A stretch of DNA of 64,000 bases, taken from contig NZ_FWXN01000008.1 in NCBI RefSeq assembly GCF_900176385.1, positions 62,001-126,000 on the forward strand. The letters run 5' to 3'. The DNA comes from Janibacter indicus (GTDB lineage: Bacteria; Actinomycetota; Actinomycetes; Actinomycetales; Dermatophilaceae). Below the pieces are notes generated by a model. The model was not told the DNA's origin, did no database searches, and saw nothing but the letters and a program-made list of their open reading frames with translations. Shown one piece after another: positions 36,437 through 43,227 of this stretch (positions within the stretch are counted from its first letter, which is position 1; each line of letters opens with the position of its first letter). The position numbers and the translations under genes were made by a program.

Positions 36437-36970
36437 CTACGCGTGCGCTCGGTCCAGGTCGGCTCGGGTCAACAGGTAGCGCGTGGTCAAGTCGACGTCG
36501 GACAGCGCGTCGCCGGGATTGGGGCTGCGGTCAATCGCGCAGACGACGGCCTCGACCGTCGCGCCCGCCTCGCGCAGGGCAAGGGTGGCGTCTCGGACCG
36601 CACCACCGGTGGTGATGATGTCCTCGACGAGGGTCACGCGGCGTCCGTCGACATCTGCACCCTCGGCCAGCCGCTTGGTTCCGTACTCCTTGGCCTTCTT
36701 CCGGACGAAGAGTGCGGGCGTGGCGGTGAGGCTGCTGAGCATCGTGGCGAGAGGGATGCCGCCGAGCTCCAGGCCGCCAAGAAGGTCTGTGTCTTCGGGA
36801 ATCAGCGGGACCATGCTCTCGGCGACTCGCCGAAGGAGGTGCGGGTCGGATTCGAAGAGGTACTTGTCGAAGTACTCGGTGGCGACCTGACCACTACGAA
36901 GCGTGAAGGTGCCCGTCAGTCGGCAGGCCCGGTCAATGTCACGGGCAAGTTCGCTGAGGAGGTCGGCCAC
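36437..36970 (-). CDS. pyrE: Orotate phosphoribosyltransferase carried on the element
   Basis: A 177-residue type I phosphoribosyltransferase making orotidine 5'-phosphate from orotate and PRPP. It has the OPRT N-terminus (TGTFTLRSGQVATEYFDKYLF), FVRKKAKEYGT and the PRPP loop VTLVEDIITTGGAV. No other pyrimidine gene is near. It lies between the att copies, so it probably arrived with the element and may be additional to a housekeeping copy elsewhere. The start is GTG 36970, without a clear Shine-Dalgarno. Confidence 0.88.
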   Translation of the reverse strand: MADLLSELARDIDRACRLTGTFTLRSGQVATEYFDKYLFESDPHLLRRVAESMVPLIPEDTDLLGGLELGGIPLATMLSSLTATPALFVRKKAKEYGTKRLAEGADVDGRRVTLVEDIITTGGAVRDATLALREAGATVEAVVCAIDRSPNPGDALSDVDLTTRYLLTRADLDRAHA

Positions 36971-37374
36971 GAGGGCAGTTTCCCATAGGTCTTGCTCAGC
37001 AGAGTTGGCGTCTGACTTCCCACTCGGACGCCGTTTCTGTGCCGTGCGGGCTCGGCCCGCCGGCTCGCGCCGAAGGCGCGCTTGAGTCAGTGGAGAAACT
37101 TCTCACCGGGCCGCGGTGAGCCTCAGTGGCCCTCGGGTGGCAGCGCGACGAAGAGTCAAGGCCTGTGGACGGTCGGTACCTCAGTTCGCGCAAAGCCGGC
37201 CAACTCCGGGATGCAGCACGCGCATCCGAGCGCAGCAGTGGGTGTGCGGTTCGCCCAGCGCGCCCGAGCACGGTTCGTCGAGAGGTTTCTCGTGATCTGG
37301 CCTAGTGTTCGCAACATCAGGACTCCGCGCCCGGCGCGGGCCGCGGGGTCACCGCACAAGGGGGGGGTTTGAAC
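36971..37374. other. Intergenic region inside the element
   Basis: Four hundred bases without a convincing gene. They hold two short hairpins (GGGC/GCCC near 37050 and GCGCC-GAA-GGCGC at about 37068-37080) and, at the right end, the G-rich ribosome binding site of the next gene. The divergent promoters of pyrE and the bacteriocin-like gene must lie here, but I see no clear boxes. Confidence 0.5.
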
Positions 37375-37866
37375 ATGAATCGAAAGTCCGCCGCATCCCT
37401 GATCGCGACGCTGACCATGGCACTCGGGACCCTGGCCCTGCCCGGCGCAGCCGTCGCGGAGTCACCTCGGAAGGCTAGCGATCCGCAGAGTCACCATGTG
37501 GGCGCTGACGTCGAGACAACTGGATCGATCAAGGTCATCGATAGCGGGGAGACCGCTACCGGCGGCTATGTCACCTTCACTGGCGAAGGAACGGTCACCG
37601 TTGACGGCAAGCAATCTTCCCCCTTTGCGCCTGCTGCAACGGTGCGCGTGGGTGGCGGAGAGTGGCGCTACGGAACCACCGTAAACGCTGGAGGTCAAAA
37701 GACTTGCTTCTCCAAGTACTACCACTGGTACAACCGCCACAGCGCCACTGCCTCGATGGACGGCTACACCGACACCGTGACCCAAGGCGCTAAGGGCTGG
37801 GCCGAGGCCTACGTTATCCGCTGGACCAGCAACACCTGCAAGGTGTACTGGAGCAACTCGGCCTGA
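37375..37866 (+). CDS. Lactococcin 972 family-like secreted bacteriocin
   Basis: A 163-residue protein with a signal peptide (cleavage likely after AVA, residue 28). An Asp/Thr/Gly-rich stretch leads to the family-like C-terminus: GGGEWRYG (93-100), then CFSKYYHWYNRHSATAS, KGWAEAYV and a final VYW. Lactococcin 972 and relatives share the W-x-YG, SxYYH and KGW-type positions and block septum formation by binding lipid II. Two Cys (111 and 155) could form a disulfide not found in lactococcin 972. GGGGGG precedes ATG 37375. The assignment rests on pattern, not on a search. Confidence 0.65.
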   Translation: MNRKSAASLIATLTMALGTLALPGAAVAESPRKASDPQSHHVGADVETTGSIKVIDSGETATGGYVTFTGEGTVTVDGKQSSPFAPAATVRVGGGEWRYGTTVNAGGQKTCFSKYYHWYNRHSATASMDGYTDTVTQGAKGWAEAYVIRWTSNTCKVYWSNSA

Positions 37867-37886
37867 CCTGGTTTGAGTATGAACGA

Positions 37887-37928
37887 GTTGGGTTGATGAC
37901 GCGTCATGCACAGCGTCATCAACCCAAC
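37887..37928 (+). terminator. Hairpin between bacteriocin-like and membrane protein genes
   Basis: A perfect 16-bp stem (37887-37902 with 37913-37928) and a 10-nt loop, 20 bp behind the bacteriocin-like gene and 32 bp before the next. It could end or reduce transcription into the membrane protein gene. Confidence 0.75.
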
Positions 37929-37960
37929 CTCTTGTTCGACCCGAGGAGATCTGATCTACC

Positions 37961-38590
37961 GTGCGACGGATCCACTGGTACTTGCTTGGAGGCGGGCTAC
38001 TTCTAGGTCTGGTCAACGTGACCGCAAACTACGGGCTCTTCCCCGGGGCCGTTTACATCTCCAAGCTTGTCGGGAATAGCTGGGGGTGGCTCGCGGCTTC
38101 CTTCCTCGCAGCCTGGGGGGGAGCGTCTTGGCCTTCGGCCACCAAGCGCAGTTTATTCACGCTGTTGCCAGCCATAGCGGCGTACTACCTATTCGACTAC
38201 ATTCTCGCTGAACAGGTAACCGGAACTGGAAGTTCCAAGTCTCCCGCCATCGTCATTTTCTGGACCATCGCGGCTCTGGTCGTCTCCGCGGCGATTGGTG
38301 GGTTGACACGTCTAGTCAGAAGACGCACGTGGATATCCGTTCCCGCCGCCGCCGCCCTTCCCGCGTTCGTCTCCTACGGCGCTTTCGATGCATACGGCTT
38401 TCTTTCTCAAGACCCTTGGATGGATCCTGAGCTCTTGCAGGTGACGCGGATTCTGTGGCCCGTGGCCGCGGGTGTCGCTTTCGCCGTCGCAGTCATACGC
38501 ATCGTTGCTCTCACGTCGCGCACCGCGGCTCACCGGCCGGGCGAACACGCCTCCGGGGCAGCGCGCCTCGATTGCGACCTAAGCAAATAG
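37961..38590 (+). CDS. Polytopic membrane protein behind the bacteriocin-like gene
   Basis: A 209-residue protein with about six membrane segments (WYLLGGGLLLGLVNVTANYG, LLPAIAAYYLFDYIL, IVIFWTIAALVVSAAIGGL and others) and a polar tail. I recognise no family with confidence (DUF6518-like proteins are similar in outline). Position suggests a producer-immunity role for the bacteriocin-like protein, but that is inference. The GTG start lies 12 nt behind GAGGAG, a long spacing. Base composition is lower in GC than flanking chromosomal genes. Confidence 0.72.
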   Translation: MRRIHWYLLGGGLLLGLVNVTANYGLFPGAVYISKLVGNSWGWLAASFLAAWGGASWPSATKRSLFTLLPAIAAYYLFDYILAEQVTGTGSSKSPAIVIFWTIAALVVSAAIGGLTRLVRRRTWISVPAAAALPAFVSYGAFDAYGFLSQDPWMDPELLQVTRILWPVAAGVAFAVAVIRIVALTSRTAAHRPGEHASGAARLDCDLSK

Positions 38591-38741
38591 GCCGACCCAT
38601 GTCGATTCGGCAAGCTAGGCGATGTGCTGGGCGTAGCCGGGGGAGTTCTTTGTCAGACTTGTAATTGGCGTGTCATGCGACGTATTGATCCCCTCCTGAT
38701 TCTTGGCACGTCTCCCCGTTGCGCCGCCAGCAGTCTGCGAG

Positions 38742-39176
38742 TCACCATTCACTGCCACCGCCCGCTGAGGGTCCACGAAGGGCCACAGCAGAATAGGACC
38801 TCGATCCGTGTCGATGGGTGGTTTCACCGATCGGCTCCCACCCACGATCTTCGTACAGTCGCAGGGCCGCCCGATCTTTTGCTAAAACTTCTAGGATTGG
38901 GATCAGGCTCAAGTCGCTCGCAGCAACCGCGACGGTTCTCATCAGTTCACCGCCAACGCCGCGACCCCTTGCCGCTGGCAGCACGAAGAGACGAGCCACG
39001 ACGGCCGAACGCTCGACGGGCATGCCTCTTTGAGCCATGATCTCGACGGCGTCCTCGCGGTCCCCTGGGCGCGTGAGCGCCACATGCCCTACGGGGTGCC
39101 CGTCAATACGCGACACCCACTGACTGCGGCGGCGCGCTGAGGTCGGGGTCGGGCCGGAGGAGCCGGTCTTCGGCAC
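38742..39176 (-). pseudogene. GNAT acetyltransferase, 5'-truncated
   Basis: The frame encodes the latter part of a GNAT protein: WVSRIDGHPVGHVALTRPGD, the acetyl-CoA motif VARLFVLPAARGRGVGGEL and the C-terminal strand region RAALRLYEDRGWEPIGE. About the first 30-40 residues of a normal GNAT are missing: upstream of Trp (near 39119) the reading frame enters antisense integrase sequence. The join with the integrase fragment near 39120 suggests a deletion that removed the 5' ends of both genes. An expressed hybrid from GTG/ATG 39176 is conceivable but not expected to fold. Confidence 0.65.
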
Positions 39177-39501
39177 GGTCGACGGTGGCTTCCGGGAGCC
39201 GCGCTCGGTCAGCCGGTGGCTCTACGAGGTGCGGCTCGACAGCGACCTGGAGTGGGTGACCTCGCACGCCTGGCGCAAGACGACGGCGAGCATCCTCGAC
39301 GGGTCAGGGGTCACGGCGCGGATCATCGCGGACCAGCTCGGCCACTCGCGGGTGTCGATGACGCAGGACGTCTACCTGGGCCGTGGGGAGCAGGATCCTC
39401 GGGTGCTGGCGGCGCTCGAAGCGGCGGACCCACGACCCCCTTCGCCGGGCCAAAGTGGAGGCGAAAGTGGAGGCTTCGGCCTTCCGGAGGGTGGGGAGTG
39501 A
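39123..39501 (+). pseudogene. Tyrosine integrase, C-terminal fragment
   Basis: About 125 codons remain. They carry the last catalytic residues of a tyrosine recombinase: His and Arg in SHAWRKTTASILDGSG, His in LGHSRVSMTQ and the nucleophile Tyr in DVYLG. The N-terminal arm-binding domain and the first catalytic Arg are lost. The fragment points at the tRNA-Thr 3' end 20 bp away, the standard position for the integrase that inserted the element. Confidence 0.85.
39450..39473 (+). repeat. Arm-type direct repeat, right copy
   Basis: Matches 36241-36264 at 22 of 24 positions, with AAAGTGGAGGC occurring twice in tandem. It overlaps the end of the integrase fragment, 48 bp from the att site. Confidence 0.55.
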
Positions 39502-39521
39502 GGTGTTTCCCTTGATTTCAG

Positions 39522-39594
39522 AGCTGGCGAAGGGACTCGAACCCTCAACCACCTGTTTACAAGACAGGTGCGCTACCAATTGCGCCACGCCAGC
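39522..39594 (-). tRNA. tRNA-Thr (anticodon UGU)
   Basis: A complete cloverleaf on the minus strand: acceptor GCTGGCG/CGCCAGC, D arm GCGC-AATTGGTA-GCGC, anticodon stem CCTGT/ACAGG with loop CTTGTAA (anticodon TGT), a 5-nt variable region, T arm GAGGG-TTCGAGT-CCCTT and discriminator T. CCA is not encoded. Its 3' half is the att site of the adjoining element and is regenerated exactly by the insertion, so the tRNA stays functional. Confidence 0.96.
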
Positions 39595-39610
39595 GGGCCC
39601 GGACGACGAA

Positions 39611-39647
39611 GACCGGGACCGCGGCATCTTAGCCCGCGGTCCCGGTC
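39611..39647 (-). terminator. Terminator of the first Rpf-like gene
   Basis: A perfect 14-bp stem (39611-39624 with 39634-39647), 22 bp behind the stop and just upstream of the tRNA gene on the same strand. Confidence 0.75.
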
Positions 39648-39668
39648 CTCACCGAGCCGGTCGTGCGC

Positions 39669-40394
39669 TCAGAGCACGTTGTTGTTCAGCCAGGTCTGCA
39701 GGCGGGAGGTCGTCTGCGGCCCCCACTTGCCGTCGACGTCGGCGCCGACCTTGCGCTGCAGCGCCCGCGTTGTCATCGGGCCGATGATGCCGTCTTGCGC
39801 GGTGCCGACGCGGGCCTGGAGGGCGCGCTTGTCACCGGCGTCGAGGTAGCCGTTCATCGGGCGGCCGCCCCACTTCTCGATGCCGGCGTTGGTCCGCGGG
39901 CCCTGGACGCCGTCGACGACGAGCTTGCCGCCGGTCGAGGTCACCGGCGGCCGCGTGGTGTCGCGCGAGGGGCGGGTGCCACCGGAGTAGGGGTCGACGG
40001 CCAGACCGTTGGACACGGTCAGGCCGGCGCGCTGGGAGCACACGGGCCAGGCGCCGGGGCCCTGGACCTTGAGCACCTCCTGGGCGATCTCGATCTGCTG
40101 CGCCTTGCTCGCGCGGTCGGCGGTGTAGGCGTACTTCTGCCCACCGAAGCCCTTCCAGGTCTGGAAGGAGAACTGCAGGCCGCCGTAGTAGCCGTTGCCG
40201 GTGTTGATACTCCAGTTGCCGGTCGACTCGCAGGCCGCGACGCGGTCCCAGACCGTGTCGGATGCACCGGCGTTGGAGGCGACGACCAGACCGCCGGCGA
40301 CGATCGCGCCGGCGGCGACGGCGCCCCCGGCCACGCGCAGACGACGGCCGCGGCGACCGACGCGCTGGTCGGGAAAGTCGTTGGTGCTGAACAT
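39669..40394 (-). CDS. Resuscitation-promoting-factor-like transglycosylase with peptidoglycan-binding repeats
   Basis: A 241-residue exported protein: an N-terminal basic region and hydrophobic signal (GGAVAAGAIVAGGLVVAS), a transglycosylase-like Rpf domain ([21 protein letters not shown], catalytic Glu in ACES, YYGGLQFSFQTW), then C-terminal repeats of a peptidoglycan-binding type (VDGVQGPRTNAGIEKW, GTAQDGIIGPMTTRALQ, GKWGPQTTSRLQ). It should cleave peptidoglycan outside the cell and promote growth or resuscitation. AGGAGAGGGACC precedes ATG 40394. A 200-bp leader upstream is AT-richer than average. Confidence 0.9.
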   Translation of the reverse strand: MFSTNDFPDQRVGRRGRRLRVAGGAVAAGAIVAGGLVVASNAGASDTVWDRVAACESTGNWSINTGNGYYGGLQFSFQTWKGFGGQKYAYTADRASKAQQIEIAQEVLKVQGPGAWPVCSQRAGLTVSNGLAVDPYSGGTRPSRDTTRPPVTSTGGKLVVDGVQGPRTNAGIEKWGGRPMNGYLDAGDKRALQARVGTAQDGIIGPMTTRALQRKVGADVDGKWGPQTTSRLQTWLNNNVL

Positions 40395-40562
40395 GAAGGT
40401 CCCTCTCCTGGGCTGAGCGCGGCAGGGGTCCCCGCGCAGGTCCGAGAGAGACGCTAAGGACACTTCAGTCACACAAACAACACCTGCCACGTAAATACAG
40501 ACCTGTAACTCAAGGCCCTCGGCCACCATCCGTCACCACCCCGAGCGCCCCGTCCGGGCACG
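40395..40562 (-). promoter_or_regulatory. Leader and promoter region of the first Rpf-like gene
   Basis: About 170 bp without a gene. The AT-rich patch at 40480-40510 (TGTATTTACG on the minus strand) is a likely promoter area, and GCGCGG/CCGCGC near 40420-40440 can form a hairpin close to the start. Rpf genes of other actinobacteria often have c-di-AMP (ydaO) riboswitches; I could not match the consensus. Confidence 0.35.
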
Positions 40563-40603
40563 ACGAAGGGGAGGGGAGACCAGTGGTCTCCCCTCCCCTT
40601 CGT
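40563..40603 (-). terminator. Terminator of the second Rpf-like gene
   Basis: A perfect 18-bp stem (40563-40580 with 40586-40603) and loop CAGTG, 46 bp behind the stop. Confidence 0.85.
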
Positions 40604-40648
40604 GGAGGTGATCGGGCCGATCAGGTCAGCCCGTCAGCCGCGTCTCGC

Positions 40649-41461
40649 TCAGCGACCGTTGAGGTAGGTCTGCAGCGCGGAGGTGGTCTTGGGACCCCAG
40701 ATGCCGTCCTGCGTGGCCCCGACGACCGACTGCAGCGCAGCGGTGGTCTTCGGGCCGATGACGCCGTCCTGAGCCGTGCCGACCTTGGCCTGGAGGGCCT
40801 GGACGTCGGCGGAGCTGAGGGTGCCGTCCTGTGCGACGCCGACCCACTTCTCGATGGCGGCGTTGGTCTTGGGGCCACGGATGCCGTCGACGACGAGGCT
40901 GCCGGAGGTGGCCTCACCGCGAACCTCCGAGCGGGAGGTCTGCGTCGGGGCCTGCTGCTGCGTGGGAGCCTGCTGCTGCGTGGGAGCCTGCTGCTGCGTG
41001 GGGGCCTGGGTCGTGGTGCCCGAGCTGTCGCCACCGGAGGTGGACGCCACGGCGGCACCGCCGTTGGCCTTGGTCAGGCCGGCCTTCTGCGAGCAGACGG
41101 GCCACGCGCCGGGGCCCTGCACCTGCAGGACCTTCTGGGCGATCTCGATCTGCTGGGCCTTGGTGGCCTGGTGCGCGTTGGCCGCGTACTTGCCGCCGCC
41201 GAAGCCCTGCCAGGTCTGCGTCGTGAACTGCAGGCCGCCGTAGAAGCCGTTGCCGGTGTTGATCGACCAGTTGCCACCGCTCTCGCACTGGGCCACGGCG
41301 TCCCACACGGAGGACGAGGAGGCGGCCGGGGCGGCGGAGGCGCCCTGCGCGGTCGCGATGGTGCCCACGGTGGCGGTCGCGCCGGCCACGGCGACACCGG
41401 CGATGCGGCGGCGAGCGGGCGACGACTGCTTCGTCTGGGCGTGCTTGGGGGAGTAGAACAT
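40649..41461 (-). CDS. Second Rpf-like transglycosylase with Q/P linker and peptidoglycan-binding repeats
   Basis: A 270-residue paralogue of the neighbouring gene: signal region ([21 protein letters not shown]), Rpf domain ([50 protein letters not shown]), a linker with repeated QQAPTQ units, and three C-terminal binding repeats ([50 protein letters not shown]). The catalytic Glu (QCES) is kept. It has its own upstream region and terminator, so tandem duplication was followed by separate regulation. GGAAGGAACC lies 9 nt before ATG 41461. Confidence 0.9.
   Translation of the reverse strand: MFYSPKHAQTKQSSPARRRIAGVAVAGATATVGTIATAQGASAAPAASSSSVWDAVAQCESGGNWSINTGNGFYGGLQFTTQTWQGFGGGKYAANAHQATKAQQIEIAQKVLQVQGPGAWPVCSQKAGLTKANGGAAVASTSGGDSSGTTTQAPTQQQAPTQQQAPTQQQAPTQTSRSEVRGEATSGSLVVDGIRGPKTNAAIEKWVGVAQDGTLSSADVQALQAKVGTAQDGVIGPKTTAALQSVVGATQDGIWGPKTTSALQTYLNGR
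40950..41003. repeat. 18-bp tandem repeat coding for the QQAPTQ linker
   Basis: Three consecutive near-identical units of GCCTGCTGCTGCGTGGGA, in frame inside the second Rpf-like gene. Copy number may vary by slippage. Confidence 0.85.
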
Positions 41462-41628
41462 GGGGGTGTGGTTCCTTCCACGGAGTTCAGGGGGCTTCGT
41501 GGTCGAAGCTGCCAGGGGGTCTGGCGTCATTCGCTGACGGCGGGAACGTTACCTTCCCGTGACCAAACGAGTCAAACACGTGACCTGAAATGGTCAGGAC
41601 CGGGTCAGCTCGTGCGGTAGCGCGCGGG

Positions 41629-43227
41629 TCAGACGATGTCCCAGCCCTCGTCGGCCCGGGCCGTGCTCTCCTGCTCGACGGCGGCCTTGCGTCGCTGCGC
41701 CACCGGGGCGTCGAAGGGGGCGGCCAGCCGGTCGCCGAGGGTGGTCCCGGTGGCGATCGCCATGATCACGCCGAGCGCCCCGAGGACGCTGAAGAGACCC
41801 TGCACGGTGTCGGACCCGTCGGCCATCGCCGAGGGACTGGTCATGTGGTAGAGGCCGACGAAGATCCCCAGACCGGGGAAGAGACCGAAGGTCGCCGGGA
41901 CGGCGACCGTGAGGGCCGGCGCGTCCATGCGCAGCGCGATGAAGCGGGCCATGAAGCCGATGAGCGCCGCCGCGACTCCGGTGGCGGTCACCCGCCCGAG
42001 GCCGGCCTGGGTGAGCAGGGCCGCGACGGCCACACCCATCGTGCACAGCAGCGCCGCCGGCAGGAGCATGCGCCGGCTGCCCTGGAGCGTGATCGCCCCG
42101 GCGAAGCCGATGAGCACGGCGCCGACGATGACGACCGGCAGCGTGGCCGAGGCCCAGGCGAGCTTGTCGATCGGCGGCGGCTCGAGCCCGAAGTCGAGCA
42201 CCCCACCGAGCTCGAGACTCATGCCCAGGCCGCCGGCAACACCCACGATGAGGCCGAAGGTGTGCAGCATGACCGCGAAGATCCGAGCCGACCCGGTGAC
42301 CGGGAAGCCCGACAGCACGTCCTCCATCGCCGAGATGAGCGTGCGTGAGGGCAGCAGTGCGACGATGCCGCCGGCCACGATGAAGGCGAAGTCGGACGGT
42401 GAGATCGGCAGGATCGAGTAGGTGCCCAGGACATAGGCGACGAAGGCGACGAGCGTCGCCACGGCACCGCCGATTGCCCCGAGGTAGAAGTCGGGCAGGT
42501 TGAGCCGGTCGATGAGCGAGGCGAGCCCGATCGTCAGACAGGCCGAGAGCAGCGCCACGAGCACCGCGAAGTCGCTCGCCCCGAGGATGAGGGCGACCCC
42601 GGCCGCCACTCCGCCCTCGGCGAGGGTGACGAACCAGCGCGACCACATGCGCGGTGTACGGCTGATCTCCCGCAGCTGGGAGTCGGCCTGCTCGAGGTCG
42701 ATGTCGCCGGAGACGAGGTCGTCGACGAGGGCGTGCACCATCGCCAGCCGGGCGAAGTCCAGGCGCGGCTGACGCACGACACGCAGCCGGCTGATCGTCT
42801 GCCCCGACGGCGTGCGGCACTGCATGTGCATCGACTGCATCGTCAGGTCGACGTCGAGGTCCTCGAGCCCGGCCGCCACGCCGACGGCGATCGTCGCGGA
42901 CTCGACACCGCTGGCCGACGACCCCGAGCGCAGCATGATCTCGGCGACCCGCAGGGCGAGGTCCATCGCGTGCGCGGCCGCCCGCTCCTCGGCGACGGCG
43001 CGGGTGACGCGGGGGTCGCGGTAGGGGGTGCCGCGCAGCGAACCGCGCAGCGGGATCGTCTCGGTCGGCTGCTCGCCGCGCAGGCTCGGGCGGCGGCGCG
43101 GCTTGGGCTGGGGCCGCTGCGGGATCGAGCCGGTCGTCGGGTCGACGGCCTCGGGCTCGGCTCCCGGCCGCCGCCGCGGTCGCGGACGGGGGCGCGGTGG
43201 GGGCGGAGGGGGCGGGGTGCTCGTCAT
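41629..43227 (-). CDS. Threonine/serine exporter family protein (ThrE-like)
   Basis: A 532-residue protein with both halves of the ThrE family: an N-terminal DUF1212 domain (ALRVAEIMLRSGSSASGVE, DVDLTMQSMHMQCRTPSG) after a Pro/Arg-rich tail of about 80 residues, and a C-terminal ThrB-like membrane half, together about ten helices. ThrE exports threonine and serine in Corynebacterium; substrate here is inferred from family. The start overlaps the kinase stop by 4 nt (ATGA). Confidence 0.9.
   Translation of the reverse strand: MTSTPPPPPPPRPRPRPRRRPGAEPEAVDPTTGSIPQRPQPKPRRRPSLRGEQPTETIPLRGSLRGTPYRDPRVTRAVAEERAAAHAMDLALRVAEIMLRSGSSASGVESATIAVGVAAGLEDLDVDLTMQSMHMQCRTPSGQTISRLRVVRQPRLDFARLAMVHALVDDLVSGDIDLEQADSQLREISRTPRMWSRWFVTLAEGGVAAGVALILGASDFAVLVALLSACLTIGLASLIDRLNLPDFYLGAIGGAVATLVAFVAYVLGTYSILPISPSDFAFIVAGGIVALLPSRTLISAMEDVLSGFPVTGSARIFAVMLHTFGLIVGVAGGLGMSLELGGVLDFGLEPPPIDKLAWASATLPVVIVGAVLIGFAGAITLQGSRRMLLPAALLCTMGVAVAALLTQAGLGRVTATGVAAALIGFMARFIALRMDAPALTVAVPATFGLFPGLGIFVGLYHMTSPSAMADGSDTVQGLFSVLGALGVIMAIATGTTLGDRLAAPFDAPVAQRRKAAVEQESTARADEGWDIV

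Larger units (their letters stand above)
36092..39558. mobile_element. Decayed integrative element in the 3' half of tRNA-Thr
   Basis: Identical 38-bp copies of the tRNA-Thr 3' half bound this segment. The right copy is part of the intact tRNA; the left copy is the displaced end. Next to the tRNA lies the C-terminal remnant of a tyrosine integrase. Inside are an orotate phosphoribosyltransferase gene, a lactococcin-972-like gene, a membrane protein gene and a truncated acetyltransferase. GC content and codon use of the central genes are visibly lower than the surroundings. It can no longer excise by itself, because the integrase lacks its N-terminal half. Confidence 0.82.

Noticed and set aside
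37068-37080. Hairpin before the bacteriocin-like gene as a riboswitch
   Set aside because: Only a single 5-bp stem with a 3-nt loop is visible; too little for any riboswitch class.
40395-40562. c-di-AMP (ydaO) riboswitch before the Rpf-like gene
   Set aside because: Expected from other actinobacteria, but I could not align the consensus core motifs; kept only as a leader region.
40950-41003. Possible CRISPR-like array
   Set aside because: The 18-bp units are directly adjacent without spacers and are in frame within a protein linker.
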